A stretch of DNA of 59,429 bases from Ruminococcus sp. CAG:563 (GTDB taxonomy: Bacteria; Bacillota; Clostridia; Oscillospirales; Acutalibacteraceae): the NCBI GenBank assembly GCA_000434915.1, contig FR882088.1, positions 8,828 to 68,256 of the forward strand, given 5' to 3'. Below the pieces are notes generated by a model. It was given only the letters and a program-made list of their open reading frames with translations, was not told the DNA's origin and made no database searches. The translations under genes and the position numbers were made by a program. This document shows, one piece after another, positions 1 to 7,813 of the stretch (its first letter is position 1; each line of letters begins with the position of its first letter).

Positions 1-48
1 AAAACCGCCCCTTCATTTGCCGAAAGAGCTGTTAAAATTTTTGCTGTT

Positions 49-1797
49 TTATTCTGTCACGGCGAACTGGCTGTTGTAAAGGTCGTAGTAGAAGCCGTGC
101 TTTTCAAGCAACTGTTCGTGCGTGCCCTGCTCGATGATCTGACCCTTGTTCATAACAAGAATGATGTCCGATTCTCGGATCGTCGAAAGTCGGTGAGCAA
201 CAACAAAGCATGTTCTGCCCTTCATCATCCGTGCAAAGGTTTTCTGAATTCTAATCTCGGTGTGGCTGTCGATTGACGATGTTGCTTCGTCAAGAATAAG
301 CATCGGCGGCAGATTGAGCAAAACTCTTGTTATACAAAGCAACTGCTTCTGTCCCTGAGAGAGCGAACCGCCGTTTTCGCCGAGAACCGTGTCATAGCCG
401 TCGGGCAAACGTTTTATAAAGCTGTGAGCGTGCGTAAGCTTTGCGGCGGCAATAATTTCATCATCGGTTGAGTCCGGGTTTGAATATGCGATATTCTCCC
501 TGACCGTGCCCGATTTAAGCCATGTTTCCTGGAGCACCATGCCGAAGTTTTTACGCAATGATTTTCTTGTGAAATCCATTGAATTTTCGCCGTCAACCTT
601 GATCGTTCCGCTGTCGGGATCATAGAAACGCATAAGAAGATTGATAAGCGTACTCTTGCCGCAGCCCGTCGGGCCTACGATTGCAACACGCTGACCGGGC
701 TTTGCACTGATGCTGAGATTTTTGATGAGCTCCTTGCTCTTGTCATATGAGAAAGAAACATTTTCAAACTCAACTTCGCCGTTTGCCTTTTCAAGCTCCT
801 TCGCATTGTAGCAGTCGGGAATCTGTTCCTTTTCGTCGATGAGTTCAAATACTCTTGCTGCCGAGGCAAGGGCGTTCTGAAGCTCTGTAACGACGCCCGA
901 AATCTCGTTGAAAGGCTTTGTGTACTGCGTTGCATAGCTAAGGAAGCAGCTAAGCTGACCGACCGTAAGTCTGCCTGTAATGGCGGAGAGAGCACCAAAT
1001 GCACCTACGCCGGCGTAAACTATGGCATTGATAAGTCTTGTTGACGGATTGACCATAGAGGAGAAGAACGACGCTTTAAGACTGTATCTTGTGAGCCTGT
1101 CGTTTATCTCGTCAAATTTTTCCTCGGAAGCCTCCTCACGGCTGAATGCCTTAACGAGCTTCTGATTGCCAACCATTTCGTTGATGTGTGTTGTTATTTC
1201 TCCCCTTGTTTCGGATTGCTTTTGAAACATCGAATAGGTTCTCTTGGCAATGAACGAAGCGACAAAAAGCGAAAGGGGTGTGAGAAGAACAACGATAAGC
1301 GCGATTTTTACATTAACGGAGAACATAAAAATCAATGTGCCGAGAATTGTTATAACACCCGTAAAAAACTGGGTAAAGCCCATCAGCAGACCGTCAGAGA
1401 GCTGATCTATATCGGTAATAATTCGGCTGACGATATCGCCGTGCTCGTGAGAGTCGATATAAGCAATATCAAGGTTTTGCAGGTGTCTGAACGCCTGAAC
1501 ACGCAAATCCTTAACTACACGGTAGGTTATGCGGTTGTTTATGATATTCATTATCCACTGTGCCAGAGCTGTTATGCCGATTACAATGGCGGTTTTAATC
1601 AGAATGGCGATAATTCCTTCAATGTTAACCTGACCTTTGCCGAGAGCAAGATCGACCGCATTACCGAACAAAATCGGTGCATAAAGCTGAGTTGCAACGA
1701 CTACAACAGCCAAAAGCAGGGAAAGAAGCACGAGAAACTTATATTTTTCAATGAGCTTGAGCAGGCGGCGGAATGTACCTTTGTTATTATTCTTCAT
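49..1797 (-). CDS. ABC exporter half-transporter with canonical catalytic site (582 aa)
   Basis: This is one half of a multidrug-type ABC exporter. An N-terminal six-helix membrane domain (about residues 15-310) is followed by a nucleotide-binding domain. The Walker A motif GPTGCGKST, Walker B LILDEA with its catalytic glutamate, and the switch histidine in VVAHRLSTI are all intact. The signature is LSQGQ rather than LSGGQ, a known feature of the subunit that completes the degenerate site in heterodimeric exporters such as TM287/288. The ATG directly follows the stop of the upstream partner gene (TAA then ATG), with AAGGAGG lying inside the end of that gene, so the two are translationally coupled. 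The substrate cannot be told from sequence. Confidence 0.93.
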   Translation of the reverse strand: MKNNNKGTFRRLLKLIEKYKFLVLLSLLLAVVVVATQLYAPILFGNAVDLALGKGQVNIEGIIAILIKTAIVIGITALAQWIMNIINNRITYRVVKDLRVQAFRHLQNLDIAYIDSHEHGDIVSRIITDIDQLSDGLLMGFTQFFTGVITILGTLIFMFSVNVKIALIVVLLTPLSLFVASFIAKRTYSMFQKQSETRGEITTHINEMVGNQKLVKAFSREEASEEKFDEINDRLTRYSLKASFFSSMVNPSTRLINAIVYAGVGAFGALSAITGRLTVGQLSCFLSYATQYTKPFNEISGVVTELQNALASAARVFELIDEKEQIPDCYNAKELEKANGEVEFENVSFSYDKSKELIKNLSISAKPGQRVAIVGPTGCGKSTLINLLMRFYDPDSGTIKVDGENSMDFTRKSLRKNFGMVLQETWLKSGTVRENIAYSNPDSTDDEIIAAAKLTHAHSFIKRLPDGYDTVLGENGGSLSQGQKQLLCITRVLLNLPPMLILDEATSSIDSHTEIRIQKTFARMMKGRTCFVVAHRLSTIRESDIILVMNKGQIIEQGTHEQLLEKHGFYYDLYNSQFAVTE

Positions 1798-3516
1798 TTA
1801 TACCGCCTCCTTACTTGAAAGCTGAGATTCGCAAATTTCTTTGTATTCCTCACAGTTTTCAAAAAGCTCGTCATGCTTGCCGATTCCGCAAACGCTGCCA
1901 TCGTCAAGTACAATTATCATATCGGCATTTTTAATTGTCGAAAAACGCTGAGAAACAATGAATACGGTCATATTATCCGTGTCCGACTTTATCGCACGTC
2001 TGAGTGCGGCATCCGTAGCAAAGTCAAGGGCGGATGAGCTGTCGTCAAGAATAAGAATTTCGGGTTTCCTGACAAGTGCCCTTGCAATCGTCAAACGCTG
2101 AATCTGACCGCCGGAAAGGTTCTTGCCGCCCTGAAGAATCTTGCTGTCAAGCCCGTCCTTTTCGTTGACAAAATCGAGAGCCTGAGCGGTTTTAAGGGCC
2201 TCAATGATTTCCTCGTCTGTTGCGTCCGGCTTGCCCCATTTTACATTGTCACGAACCGTACCGCTGACAAGTGCCGCTTTCTGCGGAACAACGCCGATAA
2301 GCTTGCGAAGCTCGTCAACATTATAATTGCGAACATCGGTTCCGTTGACCTTGAGCGAGCCTTCGCTAACGTCATAAAATCTCGGAATAAGGCTAATTAG
2401 CGTTGTTTTGCCGGAGCCTGTTGCACCGATTATACCGACCGTAGAACCTCTCGGGATGCTGAGCGTAAGAGAGTCAAGGGATTTTTCCTTTGAGCCGGCA
2501 TAGGTGGCACTTACATGGTCGAATTCAACGGCCGCCTCACCGTTGGTTTTTACTCCGCTACCGTCGTTAATTGACGGCTTTATCTTAAAGACATCATAAA
2601 TTCTGTTGCCGCATGCGACGGATTTTGTAAGGTTAATTATGAGGTTTGAGAGCTTGATAAGCTCAACGAGAACCTGTGACATATAGTTGATGAGTGAAAT
2701 TACTTCGCCCTGTGTCAGTCTGCCGGTGTTTACTCGAATTCCGCCGACATAAATAATGAGAACGATTGAAAGATTGACTATAACATATGTTATAGGGTTG
2801 AGATATGCCGATATTTTGCCGCCGTAAAGCTGCATATCTTTTAATTCCTCAGAGCACTTGTCGAAATCCTCAATTTCCTTTTGCTCGTGATTAAAAGCAC
2901 GGATAACACGAACGCCGGAGAGATTTTCTCTCGTTATTCTCATTACGGAGTCGAGCCTGTTTTGCACCTTTTTGTAAATCGGCACGGAATAGAACATAAT
3001 GCCGAAAACAACGGCCGCAAGCAGGGGAATCGAAACTGCAAAAATTATTGCTGTTTTCGGGTCAACCGTAAATGCCATGACAACCGCACCGATAACAATA
3101 AACGGCGAACGCAGGAAAAGACGGAGAAAAAGGTTGACAGCTGTTTGCATTTGATTAACATCGGCCGTCAAGCGTGTAATCAACGTCGATGTACCGATTT
3201 TATCAATTTCGGAATATGACAGAGTGTTGATGTGGCGGTAAAGGTCGCCTCTAAGTTCCTTGCCGAAGCCGACCGATGCCTTTGCGGCGAAATATTGAGC
3301 TGTAAGCGCACTGATAAAGCCGACTATCGCCAGCCCGACAAGTACCATTGCCATTTTAAAAATGTAAGGCTTGTCCGAGTTTTTGATACCTGTGTCAATT
3401 ATCGCCGCCATTACCAGCGGAACAAACAGTTCAAAACTCGCTTCAAGCATCTTGAACAGCGGTGCAAGGATACTTTCCTTGATATAGTGCCGCAAATACT
3501 TTAATAGCTCTTTCAT
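1798..3516 (-). CDS. ABC exporter half-transporter with degenerate catalytic site (572 aa)
   Basis: This is the partner subunit of the preceding exporter half, with a membrane domain (about residues 15-300) and a nucleotide-binding domain. Walker A (GATGSGKTT) and the signature LSGGQ are canonical. The Walker B end reads LILDDSS, so the catalytic glutamate is aspartate. The switch histidine position reads VSQRFSTI, with glutamine. Both changes are typical of the non-hydrolysing site of heterodimeric ABC exporters (established for TM287/288-type pairs). GGGAGG lies ahead of the ATG. The gene starts 23 bp after the OGG-type glycosylase gene, so the three probably share one transcript. Function as an exporter is solid; the cargo is unknown. 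Confidence 0.93.
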   Translation of the reverse strand: MKELLKYLRHYIKESILAPLFKMLEASFELFVPLVMAAIIDTGIKNSDKPYIFKMAMVLVGLAIVGFISALTAQYFAAKASVGFGKELRGDLYRHINTLSYSEIDKIGTSTLITRLTADVNQMQTAVNLFLRLFLRSPFIVIGAVVMAFTVDPKTAIIFAVSIPLLAAVVFGIMFYSVPIYKKVQNRLDSVMRITRENLSGVRVIRAFNHEQKEIEDFDKCSEELKDMQLYGGKISAYLNPITYVIVNLSIVLIIYVGGIRVNTGRLTQGEVISLINYMSQVLVELIKLSNLIINLTKSVACGNRIYDVFKIKPSINDGSGVKTNGEAAVEFDHVSATYAGSKEKSLDSLTLSIPRGSTVGIIGATGSGKTTLISLIPRFYDVSEGSLKVNGTDVRNYNVDELRKLIGVVPQKAALVSGTVRDNVKWGKPDATDEEIIEALKTAQALDFVNEKDGLDSKILQGGKNLSGGQIQRLTIARALVRKPEILILDDSSSALDFATDAALRRAIKSDTDNMTVFIVSQRFSTIKNADMIIVLDDGSVCGIGKHDELFENCEEYKEICESQLSSKEAV

Positions 3517-3539
3517 ATTGCCTCCCGTTATATGTTAGT

Positions 3540-4358
3540 TTATATTGTTTCCGTGTTTCTCCTCCAGTGGAAGAGGAATTGTTGAGCGATTCCCTCAATG
3601 CCAGAAGTGCATTCGGGTAAGCCCTCGGGATAAAGCTCCGCCATGATGCGTTTAACCCATACGTCAACAGGGAAAGCCTCAATTCTTCCGCAGCCGTAAA
3701 GCAGGGTGCACTCGGCAACCTTTGCACCGACTCCCTTGATTTTTATCAGCTCGGCTCGGCAGACGTCCATATTTTCCGTGGTAAGAATATCAAGATCGAT
3801 CGTACCGTCGGCAACCTTTTGTGCCGCATCAATTATGTATTTCGCTCTGAATCCCGAGCGCAGAGGCGCAAGGTCGTCAACGCTGCATTTTGCAAGTCTT
3901 TCGGCAGACGGAAAACCGAAATCGCCGTTTCCCAGGTCGTCGCCGAAGGCTGTGCAAAGCCGCTCGATAATTCCCTTTATCCTCGGAATGTTATTGTTTT
4001 GCGATATAATAAAGGAGCAAAGTGCTTCCCATGTATCCTGTCTGAGAATTCTGATTCCGCTGTATTCTTTTATTGCTCTGTTGAGCCAACGGTCGGTTTT
4101 CAGCTTTTCGCATATTGCCCCGTAGTCACGGTCAAGGTCAAGATAAGTTCGCCAAAAGCGCTCATCGGTGTCGCCGATAACAGTAATTCTCTCGCCGTCC
4201 TGCGTTATATCGACAGCTCGACCGGATACGACTGCATGCCAAGCCCCGTTCGGCTTTTGAATCCAGCGAAAGGCTTGTCCGCAGTCAAGCGTCAGGGCAA
4301 GATTGAGGTTGTCCGCCTCGTCAAAAATTATACTGTTGTCCTTAATATAGCTTTTCAT
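3540..4358 (-). CDS. 8-oxoguanine DNA glycosylase/AP lyase, OGG1 family (272 aa)
   Basis: This is a bifunctional base-excision repair enzyme that removes 8-oxoguanine and nicks the abasic site. The N-terminal OGG-type domain (FDEADNLNLALTLDCGQAFRW) is followed by the SQNNNI segment (about residues 119-124), which matches SNNNI of human OGG1. The helix-hairpin-helix GVGAKVAEC supplies the catalytic lysine (about K213), and FPVDVW supplies the catalytic aspartate (about D232). The start is the ATG at 4358, because AAGGAGA lies 6 nt upstream; a second ATG seven codons further upstream has no such site. The gene heads a minus-strand transcript into the ABC exporter pair. The family call is firm; no symbol is given because naming varies in Firmicutes. 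Confidence 0.9.
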   Translation of the reverse strand: MKSYIKDNSIIFDEADNLNLALTLDCGQAFRWIQKPNGAWHAVVSGRAVDITQDGERITVIGDTDERFWRTYLDLDRDYGAICEKLKTDRWLNRAIKEYSGIRILRQDTWEALCSFIISQNNNIPRIKGIIERLCTAFGDDLGNGDFGFPSAERLAKCSVDDLAPLRSGFRAKYIIDAAQKVADGTIDLDILTTENMDVCRAELIKIKGVGAKVAECTLLYGCGRIEAFPVDVWVKRIMAELYPEGLPECTSGIEGIAQQFLFHWRRNTETI

Positions 4359-4525
4359 GCCAAATCTCCTTCGATTCATACGATGAAATGGTAAGCTCTT
4401 GTAAAAATATTCATTTTGTAACCTTTTGTCACATATTTCTTGTCAAGCTTTTTTTAAACTCTGTTTTGCACAAAGATTTATTAAATTTTGAGTAATTTTT
4501 CCCGCTTTTTATAACAAAAAAATAC

Positions 4526-4554
4526 TTGACAAAGAACAACGGCGATTGTTAATA
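4526..4554 (+). promoter_or_regulatory. possible sigma-A promoter upstream of the DnaA-box cluster
   Basis: TTGACA at 4526-4531 is followed after 17 nt by TTAATA, a poor -10. If used, the transcript would run through the DnaA-box cluster into the small membrane protein gene, leaving a long leader. Confidence 0.4.
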
Positions 4555-4588
4555 ATTTAACAAAAAGCAGGTTTTCAACGGGCAAAAA

Positions 4589-4708
4589 TGTGGAAAAATG
4601 CGTAAAATCAACGTTCTTGAAAGGAGTTATCCACACTTTCCACATAGTTTTCCACCGATTTTGTGAAAAAATCAAAGTTTTCCACACTTCCACAGAAAAC
4701 GTGGAAAA
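4589..4708. promoter_or_regulatory. cluster of DnaA-box-like 9-mers
   Basis: Three exact matches to TTWTNCACA occur within 120 bp: TGTGGAAAA at 4589-4597 (minus-strand box), TTATCCACA at 4627-4635 and TTTTCCACA at 4678-4686. Three more copies have one mismatch, at 4636-4644, 4648-4656 and 4700-4708. The boxes sit in an AT-rich gap between divergently oriented genes, with an AT-rich tract just to the left (about 4495-4560). DnaA binding, and any role as origin, titration site or transcriptional control, is inference. No dnaA, dnaN or rpmH gene is present in this window. Confidence 0.55.
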
Positions 4709-4814
4709 TGTTACAAGCTGTCGTTTTCGGTCGTGTTTTATTCACTTTGTCTTGTATAAAAATCAATCCGAATGACAACAATAAAAGGGAAAAACAAGCG
4801 AAAGCAGGGATAGT

Positions 4815-5081
4815 TTGATTAAAGGAGTAAATCATCAGGTCGTTGAGGTTACAAAGCCGACCTGTGAATATTTTGAGCGTGTTATCTTCTTTGTGAAGCC
4901 CGAATTTTCTCAAGTCAGCGAGGGAACGCTCAGAGAACGTGCGGGAAAAATAGCAGGTGAAACCGGCGCACCGCCGCCGACAAAGGTGAAGCGAAGCAGA
5001 TTGATTCTTGCCGCAAAGCTTGTGGGGTCTGCCATTGCCGGAGCTACCGTTGCACTGATTGTCAGTCGTTTTATATTCTGA
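4815..5081 (+). CDS. small conserved-looking protein with C-terminal membrane anchor (88 aa)
   Basis: The protein has a charged, probably cytoplasmic N-terminal part (IKGVNHQVVEVT, then EYFERVIFFVKPEF). A basic linker (PPPTKVKRSR) precedes a single C-terminal transmembrane helix (about residues 66-87). I recognise the general shape from uncharacterised Clostridia proteins but can assign no function. The start is TTG at 4815 with a modest GCAGGGA site upstream; no in-frame ATG gives a better start. It sits directly downstream of the DnaA-box cluster and converges on endonuclease III, so the cluster could act as its control region. Confidence 0.65.
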   Translation: MIKGVNHQVVEVTKPTCEYFERVIFFVKPEFSQVSEGTLRERAGKIAGETGAPPPTKVKRSRLILAAKLVGSAIAGATVALIVSRFIF

Positions 5082-5123
5082 AAAAATCGGATTAAAGAGC
5101 AATGCCTATTTTGGGGTGTTGCT

Positions 5124-5753
5124 TTATTTTTTGACCGATTTGCAGAAATCCGCCATGCAGCATTTTTCACAGGCCGGACGTCTTGCAATACATACGGCTC
5201 TGCCATGCAGAACGCATCTGTGGCAAAAATCATTGCTCTCCTCAGGAGGGAGCAGTTCACGCAAGGCAAGCTCAACCTTGTAGGGGTCTTTTGTTTCGAC
5301 AAGACCGAGCAGATTGCTTATGCGAATAAGGTGAGTGTCGGCAACAACCGCAGGTTTGCCGTAAATATCGCCGCAAATCAGATTTGCGGTTTTTCTGCCT
5401 ACGCCGGGCAGGGAGGTTAAATCCTCAATATTATCCGGAACTTTACCGTTAAAATCTGAAAGGATTTTCTGTGCCATGGCGACAATATCCTTTGCTTTGG
5501 TGCGATAAAATCCGCATGAGCGAATGAGCTCTTCAACGTCGGAAACCTTTGCGTCTGCAAACGCTTCGACGGTAGGATATTTTTCAAAAAGTGCAGGAGT
5601 GACGATGTTTACCCGAGCATCGGTGCATTGGGCGGAAAGCCTTGTCGCAACAAGAAGCTGAAAATCGTTTTTCGCTTCAAGAGAGCAAATTGCATCGGGG
5701 TACTCTTTTTTTAAAGCCTCAACGCAGAGTAAGGCTCTTTGTTTTTTTGTCAT
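5124..5753 (-). CDS. nth: endonuclease III, DNA glycosylase/AP lyase (209 aa)
   Basis: This enzyme excises oxidised pyrimidines from DNA and cleaves the abasic site. The helix-hairpin-helix LPGVGRKTAN holds the catalytic lysine (about K121), and VADTH holds the catalytic aspartate (about D139). The C-terminal iron-sulfur loop has cysteines at about 188, 195, 198 and 204 with the exact C-x6-C-x2-C-x5-C spacing of E. coli Nth. The ATG at 5753 is chosen because GAGGTG lies 7 nt upstream. The ATG two codons earlier nearly touches that site, and the ATG five codons earlier would overlap it. With the OGG-type enzyme and the uracil-DNA glycosylase, three base-excision glycosylases lie in this window. 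Confidence 0.96.
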   Translation of the reverse strand: MTKKQRALLCVEALKKEYPDAICSLEAKNDFQLLVATRLSAQCTDARVNIVTPALFEKYPTVEAFADAKVSDVEELIRSCGFYRTKAKDIVAMAQKILSDFNGKVPDNIEDLTSLPGVGRKTANLICGDIYGKPAVVADTHLIRISNLLGLVETKDPYKVELALRELLPPEESNDFCHRCVLHGRAVCIARRPACEKCCMADFCKSVKK

Positions 5754-5867
5754 AAGCATACACCTCACTTAAATGAATATTATACTATGGAATCAATCTA
5801 AAATAAAGCTTTAAAGATAAAATAAATGTATTTTTTTAAAACGAATGTAAACAGTTATGATAGGGCA

Positions 5868-5896
5868 TTGAAAAAAGTTATAAAGTATGATATCAT
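5868..5896 (+). promoter_or_regulatory. probable promoter of the beta-propeller lipoprotein gene
   Basis: TTGAAA at 5868-5873 and TATCAT at 5891-5896 are separated by 17 nt. They lie 29 nt ahead of the lipoprotein start codon. Confidence 0.5.
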
Positions 5897-5924
5897 AAAT
5901 ATAAACTCTAAAGGAGGAATTAAC

Positions 5925-7739
5925 ATGAATAAGTATAAAATAATTGCTTTATTGCTTATATTGGCCTTGTCTGTGTGCTCTTTGGCTGCGTGCGGCAATT
6001 CTGCAACTCCCGGCGAAAAGAACGATAAGCTAATCTCGGAAACTCCGGATGATTTGGACATTGTTGATGACGAGCTTAAAAAAGGTGCCGAAGAGGTTAC
6101 TGCTATAACGGGGGCTACCGATATAAACGGTAAGGTTACCGACTCAACGGGAATCATCGACAAGGCGGGTCACAGAATCTACTCAACAGGTCTTAAGGAC
6201 AGCTACTCTAAGACGATTTATACTACCGGCAAAAAAGATTCCAAGGGCAATATTCTTTACACAAAGAATGAGGTTGATACCTTTGGCGATATGATTTATT
6301 ATACCGGCAAGATTAAGGACGGAAAGCTGGAGCTTGAGCAAACCAACGAAACTCCGGATTATTCATCTAATAAAACCCCGACAACCAAGGTTTCTTCCGC
6401 TAAGATAACGACATCGACAACCGTAGGCGTTGACAAACCGTCAAAGAAAAAGATTGAGGACGTCAAATGCGAATACACCAAATATTTCGGCGGTACAGGT
6501 CTTGATGCTTTCAGAGACATTATCGGCTGTAAGGACGGCGGATTTATTGCCGCAGGTATATCGGCATCAAAGGACGGCGATTATAAGGGCGTTTCCGGCG
6601 AATGGGACGGACAGCATACTTCTCTTGTAAAGTATTCCGCAGACGGCAAGGTTCAGTGGAAATACATAATCGGCGGCGACGATTCGATTAATATTAATGA
6701 TGTTATAGAGCTGAAGGATGGCACAATCGTTGCTGCCGGATATACCTCGGCTACAAGCGGTGATGTTGTAAAAAAGGCATCTATAAACTCTGCTTTTGTT
6801 ATTCGTCTTAAGGCTGACGGAACATTTATGTGGAAATACGTTTTCCCGTCCGATTCTTCTTCAACGGGCGAATATATCAGCTCTTTGGCTGCAACCCCGG
6901 ACGGCGGCTTCGTTGCCGGAGGTAAAGCTATTTCCGAGTCGGGCTTTTTCACGGGAACGCAAAAGGGCGGCACAAAGGCATTCATTTTCAAGTTTGACAA
7001 AAACGGAAATATCAAATGGCGTAAGGTTCTTCAGGGTTCAAAGTCAAACAACATTTCCGCTTTGGCAGTCACCTCGGACGGAGATATTTATGCAACATGT
7101 GTAACTATGTCCTCGGACGAAGATTTCTCGGGAATCAGATTCAATAAGATTCAGGCTGCAAATACTGTGCTTCTTAAACTCAACAAAAAGGGCAACCTTG
7201 ACTGGGCCGAGTATCTTCAAGGTTCGGGTCTGAGCGAATATAACGCACTCGCCGCAACGGATGACGGAGGATGTGTCGTTGGCGGAACCTTCACGATTTA
7301 CAAGAGAGCCGACGGAATTTACACCATGAATTACGGCAAGCGTGACGGCTATGTTCTCAGATATAATTCCAAGGGTCAGGTTTGCTGGTCAAGGCTCATC
7401 GGCGGCGCGGATAACGATTCCGTAATGGGAATTGTTTGTATCGAAGGCGGCTATGCCGTGGTCGGACAGTCCAAGTCGGCAACTGAGGATTTCCAAGGCT
7501 ATAAGGTAGGCGGCGGAGAGGACGGATATATCCTTTATCTTAACGAAGAGGGTAAAACAACCTCAACAATTCGTCTCAACGGAGAACAGGACGACGGCGT
7601 GATGGACGTTGCAGTGCTCGGGGACGGTTCTATAGCTATTGCAGGTTGGACAAAGAGTAACGAGCAGGCATTTAACGGTTCTAAGGCCAATAAGCAGTAC
7701 ATGGGCTATGTAAGCAGATATACTGCGACGGTAAAATAA
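5925..7739 (+). CDS. lipoprotein with beta-propeller-like repeats (604 aa)
   Basis: A type II signal peptide with lipobox L-A-A-C (cysteine about residue 23) predicts anchoring to the outer face of the membrane. Residues about 60-180 are hydrophilic, with YSTG/YTTG segments. From about residue 185 a degenerate repeat of roughly 50-60 residues recurs, each with a core like GGxDxxxDIIxxxDGGFIAAGxS (for example DGGFVAGG, DGGCVVGG, EGGYAVVG, DGSIAIAG). This pattern is typical of secreted beta-propeller folds. The ATG at 5925 is fixed by AAAGGAGG at 5910-5917. No catalytic residues are apparent. A binding or sensing role is only a guess. Confidence 0.82.
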   Translation: MNKYKIIALLLILALSVCSLAACGNSATPGEKNDKLISETPDDLDIVDDELKKGAEEVTAITGATDINGKVTDSTGIIDKAGHRIYSTGLKDSYSKTIYTTGKKDSKGNILYTKNEVDTFGDMIYYTGKIKDGKLELEQTNETPDYSSNKTPTTKVSSAKITTSTTVGVDKPSKKKIEDVKCEYTKYFGGTGLDAFRDIIGCKDGGFIAAGISASKDGDYKGVSGEWDGQHTSLVKYSADGKVQWKYIIGGDDSININDVIELKDGTIVAAGYTSATSGDVVKKASINSAFVIRLKADGTFMWKYVFPSDSSSTGEYISSLAATPDGGFVAGGKAISESGFFTGTQKGGTKAFIFKFDKNGNIKWRKVLQGSKSNNISALAVTSDGDIYATCVTMSSDEDFSGIRFNKIQAANTVLLKLNKKGNLDWAEYLQGSGLSEYNALAATDDGGCVVGGTFTIYKRADGIYTMNYGKRDGYVLRYNSKGQVCWSRLIGGADNDSVMGIVCIEGGYAVVGQSKSATEDFQGYKVGGGEDGYILYLNEEGKTTSTIRLNGEQDDGVMDVAVLGDGSIAIAGWTKSNEQAFNGSKANKQYMGYVSRYTATVK

Positions 7740-7750
7740 ACTAAAATATT

Positions 7751-7797
7751 GACCGTCGTATTAAGGCGAATAAGCTTTAATACGGCGGTATTTTTAA
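7751..7797 (+). terminator. intrinsic terminator after the lipoprotein gene
   Basis: A stem of about 12 bp (ACCGTCGTATTAA paired with TTTAATACGGCGGT) is followed by a TTTTT run. It lies just before the rhamnosidase gene. Confidence 0.7.
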
Positions 7798-7813
7798 TTG
7801 AGGAATTAATTAT

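Noticed and set aside
1..24. 14-bp CTTCATTTGCCGAA shared with 26799-26812
   Set aside because: Too short to call a dispersed repeat without a genome-wide count; a chance match cannot be excluded.
1186..1818. Long plus-strand open frame opposite the first ABC gene
   Set aside because: It lies wholly antisense to a clear ABC transporter, has no ribosome site and encodes a cysteine/asparagine-rich sequence typical of shadows.
3819..4394. 191-codon plus-strand frame opposite the OGG-type gene
   Set aside because: Antisense shadow; the minus-strand frame has catalytic residues and a strong ribosome site.
4590..4775. Short frame covering the DnaA-box cluster
   Set aside because: No ribosome site and low-complexity phenylalanine/histidine content produced by the TTTTCCAC repeats.
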